A stretch of 6,675 nt of DNA from Alphaproteobacteria bacterium (GTDB taxonomy: Bacteria > Pseudomonadota > Alphaproteobacteria > Micavibrionales > Micavibrionaceae). Under the pieces are notes generated by a model that had not been told where the DNA came from, searched no databases, and saw nothing but the letters and a program-made list of their open reading frames with translations. The position numbers and the translations under genes are program-made. Positions 1 to 5,299 of the stretch are shown here, in pieces. Every line of letters starts with the position of its first letter. The stretch's first letter is position 1. The stretch is from contig JAUICS010000073.1 in assembly GCA_030427765.1 (NCBI GenBank), positions 1 through 6,675 of the forward strand, written 5' to 3'.

Positions 1-636
1 GGCCGATAGTTCCTTACGGTTCGGCGTTAATATTGTGGCGCCGGCATACTTGCCGAAATCGGCACCGCGCGGGTCAACCAGAACAGGTATACTTTGGTCA
101 TGTGCAGCCTTTATAATCGTCTGGCACACGGTTGGTGTCAGAACACCAAGTCCGTAATCGGACAGGACAACCGCATGAACGTCTTTTATAACCGATTTTG
201 CACGCTCGATAATTGACGCCTCGATATCCCCGGATACTGGCGTGCGACGCTCGATATCACTGCGGAACATTTGTTGCTTATTGACAAGATACCGTGACTT
301 TAATGTTGTCGGGCGATCACTGACGCGTATTAAGCCATTTGCATTTAGTGTTTTTTCATCCAGTAAGGATTGTAGCTGGGCGGCAGCATCATCATCACCG
401 CAAATACCGATAAAAGCGGCCTTAGTGCCAAGACCGTATAAATTCGACACCAGATTTCCCGCGCCGCCGAGCGTATAGGATTCGCGATCAATGACCTGAA
501 CCGGCACCGGACCCTCCGACGAAATACGGTCCGCAGACCCATAAACATACCGATCCAGAACAATATCCCCCACCACCAAAATGGTTTTTTCAGGCAGTGC
601 ATAAATTATTTTATGAAAATCGAAAAAATCTGACAT
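1..636 (-). CDS. hldE: D-glycero-beta-D-manno-heptose-7-phosphate kinase, PfkB family (3' end outside window)
   Basis: Kinase step of ADP-heptose synthesis: it phosphorylates heptose 7-phosphate at C1, supplying the LPS inner core in the cytoplasm. The minus frame is open from ATG at 636 to the window edge (212 codons), and the C-terminal part is missing. Visible PfkB/RfaE1 signatures are 'VVGDIVLDRY' (residues 21-30), the sugar-binding 'LGGAGN' (56-61), 'RPTTLKSRYLVNKQQ' (108-122), 'VVLSDYGLGVLT' (156-167), and 'VLVDPRGADFGKYAGATILT' (185-204) followed by PNRKE. These are the specific HldE/RfaE1 forms rather than generic ribokinase. Whether a C-terminal nucleotidyltransferase domain follows (bifunctional HldE) or it is a lone kinase (HldA) cannot be seen. 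The ATG has no strong Shine-Dalgarno; an in-frame GTG lies three codons upstream at 645. It is transcribed divergently from the protease gene across a 203-bp AT-rich gap. Confidence 0.9.
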   Translation of the reverse strand, partial: MSDFFDFHKIIYALPEKTILVVGDIVLDRYVYGSADRISSEGPVPVQVIDRESYTLGGAGNLVSNLYGLGTKAAFIGICGDDDAAAQLQSLLDEKTLNANGLIRVSDRPTTLKSRYLVNKQQMFRSDIERRTPVSGDIEASIIERAKSVIKDVHAVVLSDYGLGVLTPTVCQTIIKAAHDQSIPVLVDPRGADFGKYAGATILTPNRKELSA

Positions 637-675
637 TTTACCCACAGAACGGAACTATATGAAAAATCAAGAAAA

Positions 676-729
676 AATTTAATAATTTTACATATTACAT
701 GCCGGTTTGCTAAAATTAATTATTAAATT
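676..729. repeat. AT-only 12-bp inverted repeat in divergent promoter region
   Basis: AATTTAATAATT at 676-687 is repeated as an exact reverse complement at 718-729, with a 30-nt spacer. The inner flanks (TTTTA / TAAAA) are also complementary if a 4-nt slip is allowed. The right arm overlaps the candidate -35 box of the protease gene. All pairs are A-T in an AT-rich gap, so chance or simple composition is a real alternative to an operator. Confidence 0.45.
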
Positions 730-758
730 GACCGAAAGTGTGCAGGGTTATTCATAAT
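728..758 (+). promoter_or_regulatory. Candidate sigma70-type promoter for the protease gene
   Basis: TTGACC (728-733) matches five of six -35 consensus bases. CATAAT (753-758) matches five of six -10 bases but at a long 19-bp spacing; TATTCA (749-754) is an alternative at 15 bp. Either would leave a 5' leader of roughly 70-80 nt before the GTG start at 840. It is the best candidate in this gap but the spacing is not ideal. Confidence 0.35.
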
Positions 759-794
759 TCGTCAACCTTTTTGGGGTTTAATAAAACAATGGTT

Positions 795-811
795 CGGATA
801 AACGGATAAAC
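795..811. repeat. Perfect tandem 8-bp repeat in the protease 5' leader
   Basis: CGGATAAA occurs twice head to tail (795-802 and 803-810), followed by a further C. It lies about 30 nt upstream of the GTG start, downstream of the candidate promoter, so it would be in the mRNA leader. Its function is unknown. Confidence 0.6.
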
Positions 812-825
812 AAGCAGTTTAAGGG

Positions 826-830
826 TAGGG
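826..830 (+). promoter_or_regulatory. Ribosome binding site supporting the GTG start at 840
   Basis: TAGGG ends 9 nt before the GTG at 840, an acceptable spacing. It matters because this start includes the N-terminal MshEN-like domain. No ATG, GTG or TTG codon occurs in frame between codon 12 and codon 92, so no conventional start could give a protein beginning just before the hydrophobic segment. Confidence 0.55.
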
Positions 831-839
831 TGTAAGAAA

Positions 840-1796
840 GTGCGTGAGAATTGTAATAAAGAGCATTCTGGTTTGTTCAAAGGATTAAAACAAAGATTAA
901 AACACAATCGACTTGGTGCTCTTCTCGTACAAGACGGGATTATTAGCGAGGGCCAGCTTAAAGCCGCGCTAAAAAGACAAAGACAGGAAGGCATCCAGCT
1001 TGGTGACCTTCTCCTTCAAGAAAACATCATCACACGCAATACGTTATTTAGAGTTCTGTTCGAGCAATGGGCGTTTCGTTCTGCGGCCGCAACAATTACG
1101 GTTCTGGTTTCATTGGCATGTTTTGCGCCGGGTAAGGCCCGCGCCGCATCGGTTAAGGATGTTGCCGGTACAATGATTGGTGCCGAAGCACCAAATTACA
1201 GCAAGTTTTCAATGATCAAGGTTCATCCGCGCATTTTCGGCACGGTTGAAAAGAAATCTGCAAATATCAATCCATTCCACAAATGGACAGGCATGTTTGA
1301 CCGCTTCGAAGACGATCTTCGCAGCTCTGATAATCAGCAAACAATGTCGAGTTTCCTGAAACGTGTGAAAGAGCATAAGAATAAAAGTCTGTATGATATG
1401 GCACGTAGTATTAATACGCTTGTAAATTCATACCGTTATTCCCGCGACAGCAATGTTTGGGGTAAGTCTGATTATTGGGCAACACCGGTTGAGTTTCTAC
1501 AGCGCGGCGGCGACTGCGAAGATTTTGCCATCGCAAAATACGCAGCGTTGCGTGCAAACGGCGTTCCAGAGGACCGCCTGCGTGTTGCCATCGTGCATGA
1601 CAATTACAAAGATATCCCGCATGCGGTATTGATTGTTTATACCGAACGTGGACCGATTATGCTTGATAATCAGGCAAAGGATATTACACACGCATCCAGC
1701 ACGGAACGTTATAAGCCGATTTTCTCCATCAATCGCCATGCATGGTGGTTGCACGAGAAAGCAACTGGCCCGACAGTGGTTGCGTCCATTCAGTAA
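840..1796 (+). CDS. LapG-like BTLCP cysteine protease with N-terminal MshEN-like (c-di-GMP-binding type) domain
   Basis: A 318-aa protein with three parts. Residues 24-47 and 53-76 are two 24-residue repeats with a 5-residue spacer, starting 'RLGALLV' and 'QLGDLLL' and both ending in Gln; this spacing and pattern is the MshEN c-di-GMP-binding signature. Residues 81-96 (SAAATITVLVSLACFA) form one hydrophobic segment followed by 'PGKARAAS', an AxA-type signal peptidase site or a membrane anchor. Residues ~125-305 are a bacterial transglutaminase-like cysteine proteinase (BTLCP, peptidase C93): 'DYWATPVEFLQRGGDCEDFA' (211-230), with inferred triad Cys226, His261, Asp276. Asp225 and Glu227 flank the Cys as the calcium-site residues do in LapG, and the Cys-to-His distance of 35 matches my recollection of LapG. 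LapG proteins act in the periplasm, clipping RTX adhesins off the cell surface under c-di-GMP control through LapD. No lapD or adhesin gene is present here. The gene appears monocistronic. Protease family is firm; MshEN assignment is likely; regulation is inferred. Confidence 0.88.
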   Translation: MRENCNKEHSGLFKGLKQRLKHNRLGALLVQDGIISEGQLKAALKRQRQEGIQLGDLLLQENIITRNTLFRVLFEQWAFRSAAATITVLVSLACFAPGKARAASVKDVAGTMIGAEAPNYSKFSMIKVHPRIFGTVEKKSANINPFHKWTGMFDRFEDDLRSSDNQQTMSSFLKRVKEHKNKSLYDMARSINTLVNSYRYSRDSNVWGKSDYWATPVEFLQRGGDCEDFAIAKYAALRANGVPEDRLRVAIVHDNYKDIPHAVLIVYTERGPIMLDNQAKDITHASSTERYKPIFSINRHAWWLHEKATGPTVVASIQ

Positions 1797-1807
1797 TTTA
1801 GACCTTC

Positions 1808-1843
1808 TAGGTTGCTTATTAGGCTGCCTATTAGGTTGATTGT
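1808..1843. repeat. Three imperfect 12-bp tandem repeats between protease stop and terminator
   Basis: Consecutive 12-nt units begin at 1808, 1820 and 1832, each starting TAGG[TC]TG. The first two end in TAT; the third has diverged at its end. They lie in the 3' untranslated part of the protease transcript, just before the terminator hairpin. No function is apparent. Confidence 0.6.
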
Positions 1844-1849
1844 GAAACT

Positions 1850-1874
1850 AAGGGTATGCGCGCATACCCTTTTT
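1850..1874 (+). terminator. Rho-independent terminator of the protease gene
   Basis: AGGGTATGCG (1851-1860) is followed directly by its perfect reverse complement CGCATACCCT (1861-1870), extended by one A-T pair (1850/1871), and the run of five T at 1870-1874 follows on the plus strand. The hairpin would have about nine pairs closing a CGCG loop. On the minus strand the same hairpin is followed by TTAGTTT, a poor T tract, so it may terminate the convergent uvrC only weakly. Confidence 0.85.
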
Positions 1875-1911
1875 CTTATTCCTGTTTCTTGGCGCATTTC
1901 CATATTAAACA

Positions 1912-3774
1912 TCACGTTTCGTGGAAATAGTCGTAGATCTGGCGGGCGATTTCCTTTGATATGCCTTCGACATTTTCAAGGTCTTTTAGGCCAGCGCGCT
2001 CAACTGATTTGGCAGAACCGAAGTGATGCAATAACACTTTTTTACGTTTCGGACCGATCCCAGGGATGGAATCCAGGCTGGATGTATGCGCGGATTTTTG
2101 GCGTTTGGCGCGGTGCGTTCCGATGGCAAAACGGTGGGCTTCATCGCGAAGACGCTGGATATAATGCAGGGCAGGGTCATTTTTCTTAAGTTCGATAGGG
2201 TCTTTATCAACCATGAATATAACCTCGCGCCCGGCGTTTCTATCCGGCCCCTTGGCAACCGCCGCTATGGTCAGATCTTGTGTAATATCCAGTTCATCCA
2301 GAACCTCAATAACACTTGATAACTGGCCCTTCCCGCCGTCAATTAGCAATAGGTCTGGCCAGTTATTGTCCTTCTCTGGACTTTCTTTTTTCAGGCGTGA
2401 GAATCGGCGCTGCATAACCTCGCGCATCATGCCGTAATCATCGGACTTGTCGGCCTCACGAATGTTAAATTTGCGGTAGGCGCCTTTCATAAACCCTTCT
2501 GGTCCGGCAACAATCATGCCGCCGACCATATCCTGACCGGAACTGTGGGAGTTATCATACACTTCGATCCGGCTCGGTGGTTCATCCATATCAAGTATAT
2601 CTGCAAGTGATCGAAGGTTTTCTGATGTATTATCTTGTTCAATTAGGCGGCGTGCCAACGCCTCCTGAGCATTCCGAAGTGCAAATTCCACTATACGTTT
2701 TCCCTCCCCGCGCTCCGGTTTGCGAATATATACTTTATGCTTGGCCTGATCGGAAAATGCCTCCATCAACAATTCCGACTCCACTGGAAATTCACTAACG
2801 ACAATGTCTTTAGGGACGGGTTTGCTTTGGTAAAACTGGGCCAGAAACGCGGCCATAACTTTTGCTGGCTCCTCCTCCTTGTCATGGTTGGGAAAATAAG
2901 CTTTGTTACCGTAGTTCTGGCCAATACGGAAGAAGAATACCTGGATACATGTTTTGCCGTCTTTCTGCACAAATCCGAAAACATCCGCATCACGCATCGT
3001 CTTGATGTTGATATCCTGATGGGATTGTATGGACGATAATGCGCGGATACGGTCACGATAACGCGCGGCCGTTTCAAAATTCAGATCATCACTGGCAACT
3101 TGCATCTTTTCGCTGAAGGTTTGGATAATCTCGCGGCTTTTTCCGGCCAGAAATGCTTCTGCCAATTTGACTTGCTGGCCGTATTCATTCTTATCAACGT
3201 AATCAACGCATGGGGCCGTACACCGTTTGATGTGGTATTGCAGGCATGGGCGGCTCCGGTTTTCAAAATAGGAATCCGTGCAGTTTCTAATCAAGAACGC
3301 CTTTTGCAATGTGGTGATGGTCCGGTTCACCGCCATGACGGATGCAAATGGTCCGAAATATTCTCCTTTTAATTTTTTTGCGCCGCGGTGTTTAGTGATA
3401 CGCGGAATGTCATGGTCCTTTGTAATGAGGATGTACGGGAATGATTTATCATCACGCAGCAGTATATTAAATGGCGGCGCGTATCGTTTGATAAGGTTGG
3501 ATTCTAGAAGAAGGGCCTCGGCCTCGGTATGTGTATGAATAAACTCCATCGATTTGGTTTGTGACACCATACGCTGCAGACGGAACGTAAGCTTGTTTGG
3601 CAGGGTATAGGAATAAACACGTTTTTTAAGGGCCTTTGCCTTTCCGACATAAAGGACCTGTCCTTTACCATCAATCATACGGTACACGCCCGGTGTTTCA
3701 GGGAGTTTCTTGCATTCCGCCCTGATGATGTCTGTGCCCAGCGCCAGTGAAACATGATCATTTTTTTCCGACAT
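1912..3774 (-). CDS. uvrC: Excinuclease ABC subunit C
   Basis: UvrC makes both incisions around a lesion in nucleotide excision repair once UvrB is loaded. The 620-aa product is full length (E. coli 610). The GIY-YIG nuclease is at ~25-105 ('PGVYRM', 'LYVGKAK', Arg52, Glu91, Asn103), giving the 3' cut. Cys165, Cys177, Cys185 and Cys189 have the 12/8/4 spacing of the UvrC iron-sulfur cysteines. The UVR (UvrB-binding) motif is at ~227-246. The RNase H-like nuclease for the 5' cut has Asp407 ('EVYDNSH'), Asp479 ('LLLIDGGKGQ') and His547 ('DEAHRFA'). Tandem helix-hairpin-helix motifs occupy ~566-617. I chose ATG at 3774; an in-frame TTG at 3810 with a weak TAGGT upstream would add 12 hydrophobic residues unlike the family. 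It converges on the protease gene and diverges from the pentapeptide gene. Confidence 0.97.
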   Translation of the reverse strand: MSEKNDHVSLALGTDIIRAECKKLPETPGVYRMIDGKGQVLYVGKAKALKKRVYSYTLPNKLTFRLQRMVSQTKSMEFIHTHTEAEALLLESNLIKRYAPPFNILLRDDKSFPYILITKDHDIPRITKHRGAKKLKGEYFGPFASVMAVNRTITTLQKAFLIRNCTDSYFENRSRPCLQYHIKRCTAPCVDYVDKNEYGQQVKLAEAFLAGKSREIIQTFSEKMQVASDDLNFETAARYRDRIRALSSIQSHQDINIKTMRDADVFGFVQKDGKTCIQVFFFRIGQNYGNKAYFPNHDKEEEPAKVMAAFLAQFYQSKPVPKDIVVSEFPVESELLMEAFSDQAKHKVYIRKPERGEGKRIVEFALRNAQEALARRLIEQDNTSENLRSLADILDMDEPPSRIEVYDNSHSSGQDMVGGMIVAGPEGFMKGAYRKFNIREADKSDDYGMMREVMQRRFSRLKKESPEKDNNWPDLLLIDGGKGQLSSVIEVLDELDITQDLTIAAVAKGPDRNAGREVIFMVDKDPIELKKNDPALHYIQRLRDEAHRFAIGTHRAKRQKSAHTSSLDSIPGIGPKRKKVLLHHFGSAKSVERAGLKDLENVEGISKEIARQIYDYFHET

Positions 3775-3864
3775 GGAATGTATTAGTGGGGAATGCAGAA
3801 TAAAAATCAAGTACCTACAAAATGGCCATATGCACTTAAAGGTTGTAAAGTATTGATAATATAT

Positions 3865-3907
3865 TCTTATGGGTTAGTTTGTTGTATCTTATGGTTAGTG
3901 TGCCGTA
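3865..3907. repeat. Two imperfect ~22-bp direct repeats upstream of the pentapeptide promoter
   Basis: Units at 3865-3886 and 3887-3907 both start TCTTATGG, continue with TTAGT and end in GTA. They agree at about 18 of 22 positions with a single 1-nt gap. The second unit ends 17 bp before the -35 box at 3925, a position suited to an activator or repressor with a repeated site. No regulator can be assigned from sequence alone. Confidence 0.55.
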
Positions 3908-3919
3908 AAAATGGAATAT

Positions 3920-3974
3920 AATAGTTGACATAATTATTGCCTTTATGTAAAAAGATTGCAAGATATCAACTATT
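3920..3974. repeat. 9-bp inverted repeat bracketing the pentapeptide promoter
   Basis: AATAGTTGA (3920-3928) and its exact reverse complement TCAACTATT (3966-3974) are separated by 37 nt. The left arm contains the first four bases of the TTGACA -35 box; the right arm is near the expected transcription start. This could be a split operator, possibly for the MarR-like regulator downstream, but that link is inference. Confidence 0.5.
3925..3953 (+). promoter_or_regulatory. Sigma70-type promoter for the pentapeptide gene group
   Basis: A perfect TTGACA (3925-3930) is followed after 17 bp by TAAAAA (3948-3953), four of six -10 bases. The expected start near 3960 leaves a short leader before the ATG at 3993. 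The -35 box is the strongest in the window. Confidence 0.55.
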
Positions 3975-3992
3975 GAACTTGTGTGGGATAAT

Positions 3993-4694
3993 ATGAACGT
4001 TAAAACTAAGCATCGCGATGCTCATCGCGCTGGTGATTCCGATCACCAATTCTCCGAAAAAAAATGTATTGAGACTGCTATATCTGCAGGGATTACAATT
4101 ACGAATATGTCGTTTAAATACAGTAATTTTCAAAACGGTTTATTCGATAACGGCCATTTTGTAAACACCACGTTTGAGTACTGTAATTTCAGTGGCGCCA
4201 ATTTGTCTGAAGTTACATTGCAAAACTGTAAATTCGAATTTTGTTCTATGCAGACGGCATGTCTGAATGAAAGTAATATTGTGAATACGCTGTTCGAAGG
4301 ATCACGTTTTGGCGATACGGATATTGCGGGAACGAAATTCTCAAATGTTGTGTTTGAGGACCCGAGCGTATTTTCATTAAAATTCTGGGAGGCCGACATT
4401 ACTGTGCCGTGCCGTTACCATCATCTTGATGGAAAAGAATACCCGTTTTCGAAGGCCCCAATTGTGGTATCGGGCCTATCAAAACCAATTATATATCTAG
4501 ACACACACGTACTGGTTGGTGATACAAAGTTGTCCCTTGATGCCCTATCAAAGGATAAACTGCGTATCCCAACCACTTTTTTTGGTGTGCTGGATGAAAA
4601 GCGACGTGACAGCAGTTTGCGAAAGGCAATTTACCATTTGGGGGAGGCTCAGAGTCATTCGGCGAATGACCACATAAAAAATATAAAAATATAA
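3993..4694 (+). CDS. Pentapeptide-repeat protein with non-repeat C-terminal region
   Basis: A 233-aa protein, probably soluble: no signal peptide or membrane segment is visible. From Phe41 to Phe121 there is a Phe, Leu, Ile or Met at every fifth residue (17 in a row; Ile36 adds one more), typically as [S/C/T][N/K/R]F units such as 'SNFQN', 'CNFSG', 'ANLSE'. This is the pentapeptide-repeat right-handed beta-helix, about four coils. The remaining ~110 residues are not repeats; 'PIVVSGLSKPIIY' followed by 'HVLVG' (roughly 146-166) loosely resembles the segment that follows pentapeptide repeats in other YjbI/COG1357-type proteins. Biochemical role is unknown; such proteins are scaffolds or protein-binding modules, and I see no ground for a Qnr/MfpA-type gyrase-protection call. 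I chose ATG 3993 with GTGGGA upstream, although the spacer is short; an in-frame GTG at 3981 would add four residues. It is likely first in an operon with the next ORFs. Confidence 0.85.
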   Translation: MNVKTKHRDAHRAGDSDHQFSEKKCIETAISAGITITNMSFKYSNFQNGLFDNGHFVNTTFEYCNFSGANLSEVTLQNCKFEFCSMQTACLNESNIVNTLFEGSRFGDTDIAGTKFSNVVFEDPSVFSLKFWEADITVPCRYHHLDGKEYPFSKAPIVVSGLSKPIIYLDTHVLVGDTKLSLDALSKDKLRIPTTFFGVLDEKRRDSSLRKAIYHLGEAQSHSANDHIKNIKI

Positions 4695-4712
4695 AATTGT
4701 TTGGGAGAACGT

Positions 4713-4719
4713 GGGAGGT
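4713..4719 (+). promoter_or_regulatory. Strong Shine-Dalgarno before a small ORF
   Basis: GGGAGGT is near-perfectly complementary to the 16S anti-Shine-Dalgarno and lies 4 nt before ATG 4724 (GGGAGG to ATG, 5 nt). It is the strongest ribosome binding site in the window and is the main reason to consider the 78-aa ORF real. A second one, AGGGGGAAG (4821-4829), precedes the in-frame ATG at 4835. Confidence 0.6.
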
Positions 4720-4723
4720 AAAT

Positions 4724-4960
4724 ATGATGATTTATCTATGTGTAAGGCGGTTGTGTGCAATACATTGTCACATATCTATGGTGTATGGTCCTTGGCCGAT
4801 TTTTAACGTATACACTTTTCAGGGGGAAGCCATTATGGAGTTCCCTTACATGGAAATCATCATCACCCCATGGAAAAAGATATTAGCCGAACGACATTCT
4901 TTAAAACATTTGGAACTATATATTCATGACAAAACCGGAACACCTAACGACCCAACTTGA
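4724..4960 (+). CDS. Possible small protein or translated leader, 78 aa, unknown
   Basis: I do not recognise this product. The ORF starts 29 bp after the pentapeptide gene and overlaps the first 35 nt of the MarR-like gene. Support is translational rather than homologous: a near-ideal Shine-Dalgarno precedes ATG 4724, and another good one precedes the in-frame ATG 4835, which would give a 41-aa version. The N-terminal part is Cys/His/Arg-rich and mildly hydrophobic ('CVRRLCAIHCH'); the C-terminal part is charged. Composition does not look strongly protein-like. It could be a small gene, a leader coupling translation to the regulator (whose own Shine-Dalgarno is weak), or a decayed reading frame. 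Confidence 0.4.
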   Translation: MMIYLCVRRLCAIHCHISMVYGPWPIFNVYTFQGEAIMEFPYMEIIITPWKKILAERHSLKHLELYIHDKTGTPNDPT

Positions 4961-5291
4961 AGTCTTTCTTGTCCTTCTGAAACATTTACAATCAATCGAT
5001 CCTGAATTTCCACTGCAATACGCCATTTGTTTTGGTGAAATCGCGATGAATGAGGGAATATCTGTCTCGGAATTGGCCCATCGCGGAAAAATATCACTGT
5101 CGACCGTATCCCGGATTGTGGGGGCGCTATCTGACTACCGTAAGAATGGTCAACCGTATGAACTTGTATCCCTGCAAATCTGCCCGCAGGAGCGCCGTCG
5201 TAAGGAGCTGTACCTGACAGATAAGGGCCGCGAATTACTTGCAGATATTAGTCTTATTCTTGAGCCGGAAAAACTCCGCCGCCGCGCATAA
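4926..5291 (+). CDS. Short MarR-type winged-helix transcriptional regulator
   Basis: A 121-aa protein with a MarR-like winged helix. Residues ~45-69 ('ISVSELAHRGKISLSTVSRI' plus GAL) are the helix-turn-helix, with the STVSR start of the recognition helix. Residues ~78-97 form the basic wing ('YELVSLQICPQERRRKELYL'), followed by 'TDKGRELL', the classic post-wing MarR signature. The usual wing Asp-Arg is replaced by 'QERRRK'. The C-terminal dimerisation helix is short compared with typical ~145-aa MarR proteins. ATG 4926 is the only good start because an in-frame stop lies at 4902-4904; its Shine-Dalgarno is weak (TGGA, ~11 nt away), fitting coupling to the overlapping small ORF. Ligand and targets are unknown; the pentapeptide promoter is a natural candidate for autoregulation. 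The stop is 8 bp from the end of convergent alaS. Confidence 0.82.
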   Translation: MTKPEHLTTQLEVFLVLLKHLQSIDPEFPLQYAICFGEIAMNEGISVSELAHRGKISLSTVSRIVGALSDYRKNGQPYELVSLQICPQERRRKELYLTDKGRELLADISLILEPEKLRRRA

Positions 5292-5299
5292 TGTTCAAT

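Larger units (their letters stand above)
637..839. other. AT-rich divergent intergenic region
   Basis: This 203-bp gap separates the divergent hldE-like and protease genes. It contains the inverted repeat, the candidate plus-strand promoter and the tandem CGGATAAA repeat listed separately. I find no convincing minus-strand promoter for the kinase and no RNA gene. Confidence 0.7.

Noticed and set aside
242..602. Plus-strand 78-aa and minus-strand 85-aa ORFs at the left end
   Set aside because: Both are shadows of the hldE-like frame, which is open from 636 to the edge with clear PfkB motifs.
789..809. Six-codon upstream ORF (MVRING) in the protease leader
   Set aside because: It is in frame with the gene but ends in TAA; it has no good Shine-Dalgarno and nothing else suggests it is translated.
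1110..1125. Possible lipoprotein lipobox at Cys94 of the protease (SLAC)
   Set aside because: Position -3 is Ser rather than Leu/Val/Ile, and a better AxA cleavage site follows at residues 100-102.
1812..2189. 125-aa plus-strand ORF starting near the terminator and running antisense to uvrC
   Set aside because: It overlaps the HhH and nuclease end of a certain uvrC and the terminator hairpin, and its translation shows no domain; it is a shadow frame.
3775..3810. TTG start extending UvrC by 12 residues
   Set aside because: The added residues are hydrophobic and unlike UvrC N-termini; the upstream TAGGT is weak. It is kept as an alternative in the uvrC entry.
3865..3974. CRISPR array or mobile-element ends
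   Set aside because: There are only two imperfect adjacent direct repeats and one short inverted pair, with no regular spacers, transposase or target duplication.
3993..4694. Qnr/MfpA-type quinolone-resistance protein
   Set aside because: Pentapeptide repeats alone do not indicate this; about half the protein is non-repeat, and no Qnr-like loops or sequence are recognisable.
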